Assembly (NCBI RefSeq): GCF_029428875.1
Contig: NZ_JAJSOO010000001.1
Span: forward strand, 2,046,001 to 2,110,000
Direction of reading: 5' to 3'
Length of the DNA stretch: 64,000 nt
From: Streptomyces sp. JH34
GTDB taxonomy: Bacteria > Actinomycetota > Actinomycetes > Streptomycetales > Streptomycetaceae
Shown: positions 26,194 through 34,850 of the stretch, piece after piece
Position numbering within the stretch: position 1 is the stretch's first letter
Layout: each line of letters opens with the position of its first letter
Made by a program: the position numbers and the translations under genes
The notes under the pieces: model-generated
What the model was told of the DNA's origin: nothing
Databases searched by the model: none
Seen by the model: only the letters and a program-made list of their open reading frames with translations

Positions 26194-26826
26194 TCAGCCC
26201 GTGCGGCGCACCTTCAGCGCGTTGTCGGTGCGGGTGGTGGGGTTGCCGTCGGGGTCGTTCTGGATGCGCTCGTGCTCCTCGCTGAGCAGCACCTCCCACT
26301 CCCCCTCCGGCAGTTCGAGGGAGGCGAGCACCTCGTCCGTCGTCGGCAGCTCCATGTCCGGGTGGTCGTGCTCCCAGGAGGGGAAGCCGGCGTGCCCGAC
26401 GACGAGGAGCACACCGCCGGGCGCGACCACCGAGGCCGCCTGCCGCAGGATCCGCTCGCGCGGCAGGTCCCCCATGGAGTGCAGGAACTGGGCGGAGACC
26501 AGGTCGTACTCCCCCTCGGGGAACGAGGCCCCGAGGTCGTGCCACTGAAAGTCGATCCGGTCCGCGACACCGGCGTCGGCCGCGTGGACCGCAGCCCGCT
26601 CCAGGGCGACGCGCGAGATGTCGGTGGCGGTGACCTTCCAGCCGAGGCGGGCGAGCCAGACCGCGTCGGCGCCCTCACCGCAGCCCAGGTCGAGGGCGCG
26701 GCCGGGCGTAAGGCCCTCCACCTCGCGGACGAGGGCGACGTTGGGGTCGCCGCTCCAGATCCTGTCGCTCTCGCGGTACCGGTCGTCCCACATCTCGGCG
26801 TCGGTCCGGGTGCTGTCGGTGGTCAT
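26194..26826 (-). CDS. SAM-dependent methyltransferase
   Basis: 210 aa class I methyltransferase. Motif I RALDLGCGEGADAVWLARLG, acidic motif II after VTATDIS, then DFQWHDLG and PEGEYDLVSAQFLHSM. Similar to TehB/thiopurine-methyltransferase-like enzymes that act on small molecules. The ATG (26826) overlaps the stop of the upstream flavoprotein (ATGA), so they are translated together. The pairing suggests a joint role in detoxifying small reactive or metalloid compounds; this is inference. Confidence 0.88.
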   Translation of the reverse strand: MTTDSTRTDAEMWDDRYRESDRIWSGDPNVALVREVEGLTPGRALDLGCGEGADAVWLARLGWKVTATDISRVALERAAVHAADAGVADRIDFQWHDLGASFPEGEYDLVSAQFLHSMGDLPRERILRQAASVVAPGGVLLVVGHAGFPSWEHDHPDMELPTTDEVLASLELPEGEWEVLLSEEHERIQNDPDGNPTTRTDNALKVRRTG

Positions 26827-27863
26827 CGAATCTCCTGAAGTCCGTGACGGCGGTCCCCGAGCACACGCTCGGTGACCTGGCGCTCGGCCTCGGCCGAGAA
26901 GGGCGCGCGGCGGGCGTCGACCGCGCGACGGGTGTCCTCGGTGACGAGGTCCATGTTGATCATCGACGCCGCCTTGAGCCCGGCGGCCGCCGCCCCGACG
27001 ATCTGCTCCATGAGGTTGGCGACGTTACCGGCCACCCATACGCCGGGCACTTCGGTGGCCCCCGAGGGGTCGGCCGCGATGTAGCTGCCGACGACCTGGT
27101 CGCCCATCAGCATCTCGGTGGGCGCCAGGCCGAGGCTCTCCAGCACCACCGACCGCGCGGTGAAGCGGGGCTGGACGACGACCGCCTCGCGTGGGATGAC
27201 CGTGCCCCCGGCAAGGCGCACACCGGTGAGCCGGTCGCCGGCCACCTCCAGCGCGGCCACCGTGCCCTCCACCACGGAGATGCCCCGGGCGGCGAGCTGC
27301 TCGTACTCCTCGTCGGTGAAGTCGGCCTGCTCGTGGCGGAACAGCACCACGTCGTCGGTCCACTGCCGCCAGAGCAGGGCCTGGTGGACGGCCATGGGAC
27401 TGAACGCCAGGACGCCGACCGGCCGGTCCCGCACCTCGTAGCCGTGGCAGTACGGGCAGTGCAGCACCTCGTGGCCCCAGCGCTCGGCGAGGCCGTCCAC
27501 CGGCGGCAGCTCGTCGACGATTCCCGTGGTCACGAGCAGCCGACGGGCCTCGACGGCTCCCCCGTCCGCCCGTACGACACGGAAGCCGCCGCCGGGCAGC
27601 TTCTCGGCCGAGACGACCTCGCCCCGGACGATCTCGGCGCCGTAGTCCGCCGCCTCGGCCCTGCCGATGGCCAGCAGCTCCAGGGGCGGAACGCCCTCCC
27701 GGCCCAGGTAGTTGTGGGCGTGCGACGCGGGTGCGTTGCGCGGGCTGCCGGCGTCGATCACCAGCACGGAGCGCCGCGCCCTCGCGAGGGCCAGCGCCCC
27801 GCTCAACCCTGCCGCCCCGCCGCCGATCACCACGACGTCGTACCGCTGGTTCGTCTCGCTCAT
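26823..27863 (-). CDS. Thioredoxin-reductase-like FAD/NAD(P)-dependent oxidoreductase
   Basis: 346 aa. FAD-binding motif VVVIGGGAAGLSGALALARA at the N-terminus, redox-active-like pair in HCPYCHGYEV (CPYC, as in the TrxR family), and a C-terminal FAD site VPGVWVAGNVANLMEQIVGA. A clear GxGxxG NADPH motif in the middle is not obvious (the segment reads VGVLAFSPMAVHQALL), as in ferredoxin-dependent or self-sufficient TrxR-like flavoproteins such as GliT/HlmI types. ATG 27863 is preceded by a perfect AGGAGGTGA; a GTG 9 nt upstream overlaps this site and was rejected. First gene of a coupled pair with the methyltransferase. Confidence 0.88.
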   Translation of the reverse strand: MSETNQRYDVVVIGGGAAGLSGALALARARRSVLVIDAGSPRNAPASHAHNYLGREGVPPLELLAIGRAEAADYGAEIVRGEVVSAEKLPGGGFRVVRADGGAVEARRLLVTTGIVDELPPVDGLAERWGHEVLHCPYCHGYEVRDRPVGVLAFSPMAVHQALLWRQWTDDVVLFRHEQADFTDEEYEQLAARGISVVEGTVAALEVAGDRLTGVRLAGGTVIPREAVVVQPRFTARSVVLESLGLAPTEMLMGDQVVGSYIAADPSGATEVPGVWVAGNVANLMEQIVGAAAAGLKAASMINMDLVTEDTRRAVDARRAPFSAEAERQVTERVLGDRRHGLQEIR

Positions 27864-27878
27864 GCGGATCACCTCCTG

Positions 27879-28269
27879 TTACGGGAGATGGTGCGCCCGC
27901 ACCCCTGGTTCGACAAGTTTGCTTGCCGAACCGGCAAACTCGCACCAGACCGTCCTGCCCGGGCTCCGCTCCCCCACCCCCAGGTGTGGGCGAGCGCCCC
28001 GAGAAGCAGCAGGCCGCGTCCGTATTCCGCGTACGGAGCGCGGCCCGGCTCCCGCCGGACCTCGCCTCCGCCGCTGTCGCGCACCTCGATCCGGAGCACG
28101 CCCCTCCAGGTCAGCCGCACGCGGTACCCCCTCCCGGGCGGGACTCCGTGGACCGGTGCGCCGGTGGCCAGTCCGCTCACGCAGAGCAGCAATCGTCGAG
28201 ATCCACCTCGCACGCCCGGTCGAGCAGGGCCTCACGGACGAACTGGCGCACGAGGGGACGGACCTGCGC
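27879..28269 (-). pseudogene. Frameshifted remnant of an ATP-binding anti-sigma-type (HATPase) gene
   Basis: Pieces of one Streptomyces RsbW-like ATPase appear in three frames in order: VRPLVRQFVREALLDRACEVDLDD, then (frame change near 28205) CVSGLATGAPVHGVPPG and RVRLTWRGVLRIEVRDSGGG plus GRGLLLLGALAHTWG, then (frame change near 27985 in a C-run) VGERSPGRTVWCEFA. The N-terminus is missing. Two frameshifts and a 5' truncation indicate a dead gene. It is fused head-on to the remnant of a second gene. Confidence 0.7.
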
Positions 28270-28404
28270 TCACGGCGGCGCGAGGGCCACCGTCTCGACC
28301 TCGACGTCGATGCGCGCCCGATCGGCGTCCACCTTCGGGAACTCGTCGCCGACGCGCAGGGGCGCGCGCTCGGAATGGGCGACGACGACTTGCACCTCAT
28401 CCAT
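28270..28404 (-). pseudogene. N-terminal remnant of an aminoglycoside phosphotransferase-family gene
   Basis: Only 44 codons remain, reading MDEVQVVVAHSERAPLRVGD then KVDADRARIDVEVETVALAP, which matches the first beta strands of the APH-like kinase family common in Streptomyces (an RVGD.FLKVDAD-type nucleotide-binding lobe). The frame ends at TGA 28270-28272, and the sequence continues directly as the ATPase remnant. A deletion that joined two genes is the simplest explanation. Confidence 0.6.
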
Positions 28405-28541
28405 GGGCGCGAGTATCCCGGGGTGATCGCCGACCCCGCCGGGTTCATCGCGCGTGATTGCGCGGCCGACCGAGGTTCCGGCGAAACTCGTGCACAGCAC
28501 CGGCCGCCGAGCAGGCCGAACCCGCCCTTCTGCCTGAATTC

Positions 28542-29633
28542 CTACGGCAGTTCGACCGTGACACCGAGCTCGTCGGTGGTGGTGTCGGACGGGGCCGAGG
28601 GCGATTCCGGGCGACGGACATCCGAAACGTCCACCGGCGGTGAGGGTATGGACGTGGGCATGGCCACCGGTGGCAATTGCGGCACCGGTGAAGCGGCTCC
28701 GACCTTTTTTCCGACCGAGTTTCCGACCGAGGTCACTGCCGAGTTTCCGACCGAGGTTTCGATCGATATCTCCACGGCCACCCTGGACGGCGGCTCGTAG
28801 GGCCTCGGCGGCTCCTCCGGACCGGACGGCGAAACACTGTGGCGCGCCCGGTCGGTGCGTTGCGGGTCCGGGGAGGGAACTGGCACGTGGGGACGCGTCC
28901 CACCGGCGGTAGACCACTCGGCGGGGGCGGCCGGCGGTGCCTGGGCCTCGGTCCTGCTCTCCGGCGGCCGGCCGTCCGGCCGGTCGAAGGGCCCGGCGGG
29001 CAGTACCGCGCCCGCGACGGCGAGGGTCACGGCCGCCGAGGTCGCCCCCGCTGACTGGGCGACGCCGGTACGGGGAAATCTGCGGGCGCACGTCCAGACG
29101 GCCGCGGCGAGGGTGAGGCTCCCGGCCAGGACGTTGCGCAGCGACCTTCTGGCCCTGGCGAGCAGCGATTCCGTCGCCCGGTAGCTCAGCCCCATGGTCC
29201 GGGCCACCTGTCCGACGTCGAGGTCCTGCGCCTGGAGTCGCAGCGCCTGCGCCTGGCGGGCGGGCAGCAGTTCAGCACTGCGGTCGGCCAGCCATCGGGC
29301 CTCCGCCCGGTCGCACGCACCCTCCTCGACCAGGAAGGGCTCGGCCGGAGCGGCGGACAGGGTCTCGCTCAACTCCTGGTCGCGGGCGACCTGGCGTCGC
29401 CTGTCGGCGCACGCGCGTACGGTCGCGAGCCTCAGCCGTGAACGCACCCGGCCGTACTGGACTTCAGGGTCCTCCACCGCGCGGATCATCGCTTCCTGCA
29501 CGGCGTCCTCGGCCTCTTCGGCGCTCGACGAGCGAGCGCGCGCGAGCTCGAGCAGTTCGTCCCGGTGACTCCAGATGAGCTCCCACCGGTTGCCCGGGCC
29601 GCCTGGACGGCGAGCGGTAGGCGGGTCGCTCAC
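28542..29633 (-). CDS. Sigma-70-like protein with hydrophobic segments and a long C-terminal tail
   Basis: 363 aa. Residues ~17-80 resemble ECF sigma region 2 (AEDAVQEAMIRAVEDPE) and ~118-168 region 4 with helix-turn-helix VGQVARTMGLSYRATESLLA. Then two hydrophobic stretches (168-182 and 195-214) could anchor it in the membrane. Residues 215-363 are Pro/Ser/Thr-rich with repeated SVGNS units (SVGNSAVTSVGNSVGKKVG). An N-terminal sigma with C-terminal membrane tether is reminiscent of membrane-bound regulators released by proteolysis. GTG start. It is preceded on the same strand by a bacteriocin-like peptide gene, 118 bp away. Confidence 0.75.
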   Translation of the reverse strand: MSDPPTARRPGGPGNRWELIWSHRDELLELARARSSSAEEAEDAVQEAMIRAVEDPEVQYGRVRSRLRLATVRACADRRRQVARDQELSETLSAAPAEPFLVEEGACDRAEARWLADRSAELLPARQAQALRLQAQDLDVGQVARTMGLSYRATESLLARARRSLRNVLAGSLTLAAAVWTCARRFPRTGVAQSAGATSAAVTLAVAGAVLPAGPFDRPDGRPPESRTEAQAPPAAPAEWSTAGGTRPHVPVPSPDPQRTDRARHSVSPSGPEEPPRPYEPPSRVAVEISIETSVGNSAVTSVGNSVGKKVGAASPVPQLPPVAMPTSIPSPPVDVSDVRRPESPSAPSDTTTDELGVTVELP

Positions 29634-29697
29634 GTTCGAAGCCTCTGGTCCGTGGGTTCAGGTCCGTTGTGCGTGGACCATGGTGCCTGACGGCCCC

Positions 29698-29735
29698 TAT
29701 GCCCCGCGACCTGGCAGGACAGGTATCGGGGCATA
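29698..29735 (-). terminator. Hairpin between the bacteriocin-like peptide and the sigma-like gene
   Basis: Arms TATGCCCC/GGGGCATA with inner ACCTG/CAGGT; a terminator or attenuator separating the two genes. Confidence 0.6.
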
Positions 29736-29751
29736 CGGGCTCAGCGCCGGG

Positions 29752-29973
29752 TCAGACCGAGAGCGCGGCGGCGGAGCCGAGACCGGCGACGCCCAGCACG
29801 TTGCCGCCGACGGCGCCCGAGACGCAGCCGGAGAGCAGGTCGGCGTTGAGCCCACCGACGACGCCACCGACGAGGGGGGCCTCGATGGAGGCAGCGCCGG
29901 AGAGGCCGCCGGACACGGCGTCCATGTCCGCGTCGGAGATTTCCTGGGTGTGTATCTGGGGAGCGGAGCTCAT
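29752..29973 (-). CDS. Double-glycine bacteriocin-like precursor peptide
   Basis: 73 aa starting at ATG 29973 with a GAAGGGA site. The N-terminus MSSAPQIHTQEISDADMDAV ending SGG at 21-23 is a classic double-glycine leader (acidic, SDxDxDxVSGG). The core of 50 residues begins LSGAASIEAPLVGG, is very rich in Gly, Ala, Val and Leu with a single Cys (residue 50), and looks membrane-active. No C39 peptidase transporter, cyclase or immunity gene lies next to it. It may be an orphan class II bacteriocin, or a structural/signal peptide linked to the adjacent sigma-like protein. Confidence 0.75.
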   Translation of the reverse strand: MSSAPQIHTQEISDADMDAVSGGLSGAASIEAPLVGGVVGGLNADLLSGCVSGAVGGNVLGVAGLGSAAALSV

Positions 29974-30572
29974 GATGTGAATTCCCTTCGCATTACTTCC
30001 GAATGGCACGGTCCAACTCCGCAGTGGGGAATGGGCCTTGCCGGTGTCACGGTCACGATCACGGTCGCCGGGGCGTTTCACCGTTCGCCCGGAGGCGACG
30101 AAATTCCCTGCGGCTTCCGCGATGTGAGGGATGTAAGCACGCGAGGGCGCGACGAAGCCACCTTCCGCTGTTTGCACGCACGGCTTTCCGACATCGAAGG
30201 GCCGACGCGGTCACATTGCTTCATGGACCGGTACAGCTTCTTCACTCGCCCGACCGACGGACGTTCCGCCGGCCGAATCCTTGATCCGCCGCGAAAGGGA
30301 CATAATCGGCTGCGGGCGTGATGAATCCGGTTCGCGTCCTGAGAACCACGGGGCGCGCATCGTCGCCTGCGGACACCGTGTGCAGATCCGCCGCAGACGC
30401 CCCCGGACCCGTCCGCCGGAACACTCAGCACCGGTGCGGGTGCTGCCGGGGATCTGGGATGCTGCAGGTGGCGGCGCTCTCCTCCGGACGCGAGGGACGC
30501 GAGAGACGCGAGTCCACCCGACGACCTTCCTGGAGAAGTAGTGACGCGCACGGCAACCGCCGGGGTGACGAC
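29974..30572. other. 599-bp intergenic region
   Basis: Carries the promoter side of the bacteriocin-like peptide (minus) and of the SUKH gene (plus). CGTGA-type units are repeated near 30050. Candidate reading frames on either strand (for example 30281-30541 plus, 30211-30600 minus) lack ribosome-binding sites and protein features and are not called. Confidence 0.5.
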
Positions 30573-31451
30573 GTGACCGGTCCGCACAGCTCTGTCGCAC
30601 GGGTTATCGCACGCGTGCGCCCTCCCGTCACCGCGGTCGACGGGCTCGGCGACTGGGCGGAGGCCGAGCGCGCCCTGGGTACCCCGCTGCCGGAGGACTA
30701 CAAGCAGCTGGTCGCGACGTACGGGCGCGGGGACTTCTGGGGCGCGCTGTGCCTGTGCACCCCGTTCGGTGACGACAACCCGGTCCCGCTCAGCGGGGAC
30801 CTCCTGGAGGACTACGGTCCGCTGCGCGACGGCTGGCCCGAGAAGTACCCCTACCCCCTCTTCCCGGAGCCCGGCGGGCTGCTCCCCTGGGCGGTGACGG
30901 AGAGCGCGGCGCACGTGTGCTGGCTGACGGAGGGACCTCCCGAGTCCTGGCCCGTGGTGATCTGGTCGCGGGAAAACGACTACGAGCGGTTCGACTGCGG
31001 GGCCGGCGCGTTCCTCGACGGGGTGACGAGCCGCAGCATCACCTCCGAGCTACTGCACCACGACCCGGAGCTCGCACCCTGGTTCGACCCCGGGATCGAA
31101 CTCGACCACGTGTACGTCCGGCTGGGCGAGGGGCCCCGCCCCTACGAGGAGCGCCTGCGGATCCTGCGTGACGCGTTCGCCCCCACGTCGGACCGGGGCG
31201 ACTACGAGCACGACGGCCGGCGGCAGGACCACTTCGCCGTCGACGGCACCGGCTGGCTCATGACGTACGAGTGCACCTACGGTCATCAGCTCCGGGTCGC
31301 GTTCCCGCCCGCCGACAGCGCGGAGGCCCGTCGCACCGTGCTGGCGGCGGTGGAGCTGACGGGGTGCCCCGTACTGTCGGCGGACACCGTGCACGGCGGC
31401 TCGTCCTGGGACTCCGGCACCGGGCCGGCGGACGGCGCTCCGTCGCGGTGA
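30573..31451 (+). CDS. SUKH (SMI1/KNR4)-superfamily protein
   Basis: 292 aa. The N-terminal ~170 residues match the SUKH fold: VDGLGDWAEAERALGTPLPEDYKQL, YGRGDFWG and GGLLPWAVTESAAHVCWLT. SUKH proteins are widespread immunity proteins for secreted nuclease-type toxins, and also general partners in actinobacteria. The C-terminal ~120 residues form a second uncharacterised domain. GTG 30573 with a GGGGTG element was chosen because the longer upstream frame has poor coding character. No toxin gene is adjacent; convergent with the next gene. Confidence 0.78.
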   Translation: MTGPHSSVARVIARVRPPVTAVDGLGDWAEAERALGTPLPEDYKQLVATYGRGDFWGALCLCTPFGDDNPVPLSGDLLEDYGPLRDGWPEKYPYPLFPEPGGLLPWAVTESAAHVCWLTEGPPESWPVVIWSRENDYERFDCGAGAFLDGVTSRSITSELLHHDPELAPWFDPGIELDHVYVRLGEGPRPYEERLRILRDAFAPTSDRGDYEHDGRRQDHFAVDGTGWLMTYECTYGHQLRVAFPPADSAEARRTVLAAVELTGCPVLSADTVHGGSSWDSGTGPADGAPSR

Positions 31452-31494
31452 CCCGACGCCCGGCCCGTGGCCCGGCCCGTGGGTGCGGCCGGGC

Positions 31495-31947
31495 TCAGGG
31501 GTGCCGCCGCGCGAACGCCGGTTCGGTCAGGTCGAGATGGAGCAGATTTCCCCAGTCGTTGGTGAAGACCGCTCGTGTCCCCTCGTGGCGTACGCCCACG
31601 AACGGGTTCGAGGACCACATGGCGAGGACCCACAGCAGGGAGCGGTCCGCGCCGAGGCGGGCGAGGTAGCCGATGTCGCCCATCCCGCTGCCACCGCCCG
31701 CCATCCAGCCGGAACCGTCCGGCAGCGGGCTCTCGAAGTCGGCGTCGACCTCCGTGGAGCCTTCGGCCCCGACGGCCTCGGCCACGTCGAGGCGCGCCCC
31801 GAGGCGGAAGGGGATGGGCTGCCCGGCGTCCGGGTGGTAGGCCCCCGGGCCCTCCACATGCACCTCCAGGCCGGTGTCGTCCGGTCGGTACAGCCCGTCC
31901 CGGACCGGGAACTCACCTGCCGCCCACAGGCGTTCGATCAATCCCAT
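31495..31947 (-). CDS. Hypothetical 150-aa protein
   Basis: Begins MGLIERLWAAGEFPVRDGLY behind a GGAGG site. Globular and acidic with aromatic motifs (MAGGGSGMGDIGYLARLG, LLWVLAMWSSNPFVGV, TNDWGNLLHLDL). No signal peptide or known motif. It resembles the class of ~150-aa Streptomyces proteins found beside SUKH genes; whether it is a partner is unknown. Confidence 0.72.
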   Translation of the reverse strand: MGLIERLWAAGEFPVRDGLYRPDDTGLEVHVEGPGAYHPDAGQPIPFRLGARLDVAEAVGAEGSTEVDADFESPLPDGSGWMAGGGSGMGDIGYLARLGADRSLLWVLAMWSSNPFVGVRHEGTRAVFTNDWGNLLHLDLTEPAFARRHP

Positions 31948-32175
31948 CGGCCCCTGCCTCCCTGTCGGCGCCCCCGAAGCGTGGCGCCGCGGACCATCGT
32001 CCTGCGGCAGAACGGCGTGCGGGAGACCGCGTGCGCGCGGAGTCCGTCGCCGTGCCGCTGTCGGCGGGACGAGTTCCGCGCCGCCGTTCCTTCCAGGAGC
32101 GCTCTTCGTCGAATGCCTGTCGAATCCCTGTACGCGCGTCGGCCCACCGGTGTACGGTCTCGGGCCGATGGACCT

Positions 32176-32189
32176 TGGGAGCGCTCCCA
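32176..32189. promoter_or_regulatory. CebR-type operator upstream of the endoglucanase gene
   Basis: The perfect 14-bp palindrome TGGGAGCGCTCCCA is identical to the consensus bound by CebR, the cellobiose-sensing LacI-family repressor of Streptomyces cellulase genes. It ends 33 bp before the start codon, over the likely promoter. Confidence 0.92.
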
Positions 32190-32222
32190 CTTCTGATTCC
32201 GCTTCGCACGAGGAGGAACACC

Positions 32223-33593
32223 ATGAAACGCCTGTTCGCCTTACTGGCGACCTTCGCGACCGTCCTGGGTCTGACGGCGGCTTTCGGTCCCCAGGCCTCG
32301 GCCGCGACCGGCTGCAAGGTCGAGTACACGGTCGCCAGCCAGTGGCAGGGGGGCTTCCAGGCCGGAGTCAAGATCACCAACCTGGGTGTCCCGGTCAGCG
32401 GATGGACGCTCCGGTTCGCCATGCCGGACGCCGGGCAGAAGGTCGCCCAGGGCTGGAACGCGACCTGGTCGCAGTCCGGTTCGGCGGTCACGGCCGTCGG
32501 TGTGGACTGGAACCGCACCCTGGCCACCGGAGGGGTCGCCGACCTGGGCTTCTCCGGCACCTTCACGGGTGCCAACCCGAAGCCCACGGCGTTCACGCTC
32601 AACGGTGTCGCCTGTACGGGCTCCGTCGACGAGCCCGCCCCCGACCCGGTCGCCGGCACACCCGTGGAGGTCAACGGGCAGCTCCACGTCTGCGGCGTGC
32701 ACCTGTGCAACCAGTACAACCGCCCCGTCCAGCTGCGCGGCATGAGCACGCACGGCATCCAGTGGTTCGGCCGGTGCTACGACGCCGCGTCCCTGGACGC
32801 GCTGGCGAACGACTGGAAGTCCGACCTTCTGCGCATCTCCATGTACGTGCAGGAGGACGGCTACGAGACCGACCCGGCGGGCTTCACCAACCGCGTGAAC
32901 GCCCTCGTCGACATGGCCGAGGCCCGCGGCATGTACGCGTTGATCGACTTCCACACTTTGACGCCGGGTGACCCGAACTACAACCTCGACCGCGCCAGGA
33001 CGTTCTTCGCGTCCGTCGCCGCCCGCAACGCCGGCAAGAAGAACGTGATCTACGAGATCGCCAACGAGCCCAACGGCGTCAGCTGGTCGGCCGTCAAGAG
33101 CTACGCCGAGCGGGTCATCCCGGTGGTCCGGGCGGCCGACCCGGACGGCGTCGTCATCGTCGGCACCCGTGGCTGGTCCTCGCTGGGCGTCTCGGACGGC
33201 TCCGACGAGAGCGAGGTCGTCAACAACCCGGTCAACGCCACCAACCTCATGTACGCGTTCCACTTCTACGCCGCGAGCCACAAGGACTCCTACCGCTCCA
33301 CCCTGAGCCGGGCGGCCTCGCGGCTCCCGCTCTTCGTCACCGAGTTCGGCACGGTGAGCGCCACCGGCGGCGGGGCGATGGACGTGGCGAGCACCACGGC
33401 CTGGCTGGACCTGCTCGACCAGCTGAAGATCAGCTACGCGAACTGGACCTACTCCGACGCCCCGGAGAGCAGTGCCGCGTTCCGCCCCGGAACCTGCGGC
33501 GGCGGCGACTACAGCGGCAGCGGTGTGCTGACGGAGTCCGGGGCGCTGCTGAAGAACCGCATCAGTACGCCCGACAGCTTCCCCACCAGCTGA
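32223..33593 (+). CDS. Secreted CBM2-GH5 endoglucanase (cellulase)
   Basis: 456 aa. Sec signal peptide 1-28 (AFGPQASA cleavage). Residues ~29-137 are a cellulose-binding CBM2 domain (CKVEYTVASQWQGGFQAGVK, two terminal Cys, surface Trp). A short Pro linker follows, then a GH5 TIM barrel (about 150-456) with acid/base Glu282 in YEIANEPNG and nucleophile Glu374 in LFVTEFGTV, plus RGMSTHGIQWFG. It cleaves internal beta-1,4 bonds of cellulose. ATG with GAGGAGGAA. The CebR box indicates induction by cellobiose. Confidence 0.95.
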   Translation: MKRLFALLATFATVLGLTAAFGPQASAATGCKVEYTVASQWQGGFQAGVKITNLGVPVSGWTLRFAMPDAGQKVAQGWNATWSQSGSAVTAVGVDWNRTLATGGVADLGFSGTFTGANPKPTAFTLNGVACTGSVDEPAPDPVAGTPVEVNGQLHVCGVHLCNQYNRPVQLRGMSTHGIQWFGRCYDAASLDALANDWKSDLLRISMYVQEDGYETDPAGFTNRVNALVDMAEARGMYALIDFHTLTPGDPNYNLDRARTFFASVAARNAGKKNVIYEIANEPNGVSWSAVKSYAERVIPVVRAADPDGVVIVGTRGWSSLGVSDGSDESEVVNNPVNATNLMYAFHFYAASHKDSYRSTLSRAASRLPLFVTEFGTVSATGGGAMDVASTTAWLDLLDQLKISYANWTYSDAPESSAAFRPGTCGGGDYSGSGVLTESGALLKNRISTPDSFPTS

Positions 33594-33660
33594 CCTCCGG
33601 CGGGGCCCGTCGGGGGCTCCGGCCGGTCCGAGGCCCCGACGGCTCCCCCGCGACGCGGGC

Positions 33661-33676
33661 GGCCGCCGCGGCGGCC
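33661..33676. terminator. GC-rich palindrome after the endoglucanase gene
   Basis: GGCCGCCGCGGCGGCC, perfect 16-bp palindrome about 70 bp after the stop; a possible terminator without T-run. Confidence 0.35.
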
Positions 33677-33811
33677 GGAGGCGGTGCACGGCCCCGGGCC
33701 GCCTCCCGTGTGCCGGTCCGGGGACCGCCCGCGCGGTCCGCGCAGAGCAACTCGCCTTTTCCATAGGGCGATCGGCGGGACTCGGACGGGCATCGTCGCT
33801 AGAGTCCCGCC

Positions 33812-34677
33812 ATGACGACCGGTCCGAACCCTTCCGCCCCGCCCTCCCTCGCCGTGCGCAGCCGTTCCGGCTCGTTCGCACTGGAGAACCGGTCGATCCT
33901 GCTCGAACAGGGCGGGGTCCGACGACGGATACCGCTGGACGCCGTCGAGGAAGTCCGTCTGGACGGGGCCCGCCGGACGGCGGTGCAGGTCGTCCTCACC
34001 GCTCCCGCGGGGACGCCGGGACGGTCTACCGCGTGGGCTGCCGCAACACCGCGTCCGCGACGGCCTTCGTGGACGCGGCCGGCCGGGCGCTGCCGGTCCG
34101 GGACGCCGGCGCACCACGCGAGGACGGGGCGGCCCGGGTCGTGTTGCTTCCGCAGGCGGCGGGCGAGGACGGGAGGACGGCCCGCGAGTGGCTGGCGATC
34201 GCGGTGCTCCTGACCCCCGTGGTGCTCTACGCGGCGGGCCTGGTCGTCCTGATCGCGCACGGGGACGTGCTGGGAGTGGTCTTCTGGCTCCTCGGCCTGA
34301 AATCCCTCGCCGTCGGACTGTTCCTGTACGGCGCGTCCGCCAAGGCGCTGTTCGACCAATGGCTTCTGCGCCGTCGGGGCATCTCCGTGCTGGCGACGTC
34401 CGACCACGACAACGGCAAGAGGCAGATCTTCGTCTTCGTCGACGCGGAGGGCGTGCGGCGGTTCTTCGAGCCGGACCACGCGGCGGAACCCGTCAGCCTC
34501 GCACCGCGGCGGGTGGCGGCCGTCTACGACCCCCGGCGGCCCGAGCGGGTCAGGGCGGTCCTCCCCGTGCGGACCTGGGTGCTCAGGACGCTCGGCGTCG
34601 CCCTCGGCGGCACTTCCCTGCTGGTCCTGGCGTTCTTCCTCGTGCCCTACCAACTGATCGAGCTGTTCTCCCGCTGA
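33812..34677 (+). pseudogene. Membrane protein gene broken by a single-base frameshift
   Basis: The first frame codes MTTGPNPSAPPSLAVRSRSG through RRTAVQVVLTAPAG, then becomes nonsense. The next frame takes up as GTVYRVGCRNTASATAFVDA and continues to LIELFSR, with hydrophobic helices (LAIAVLLTPVVLYAAGLVVL, VLGVVFWLLGLK and a C-terminal VALGGTSLLVLAFFLV). One extra G in the run at 34009-34012 would restore APAGDAGTVYRVG and a ~288-aa protein. The protein is an uncharacterised membrane protein. Either a recent mutation or an assembly indel. Confidence 0.75.
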
Positions 34678-34850
34678 CCGGTCCGGGCGGAACGTCCCGC
34701 GGCCGCCCCGGCGGTGGACACGGGGCCGACGGACCCGGGCCGTTCCGCGGTCACGGCCCCCGCGCGGGGCGCCGGGCCGCGGCCGGGCCTTGCGCGGCGA
34801 ATGACATAGTGATCCTCGTCGCGACGGTCGAGTTGGGGAGAGCCGGACCT

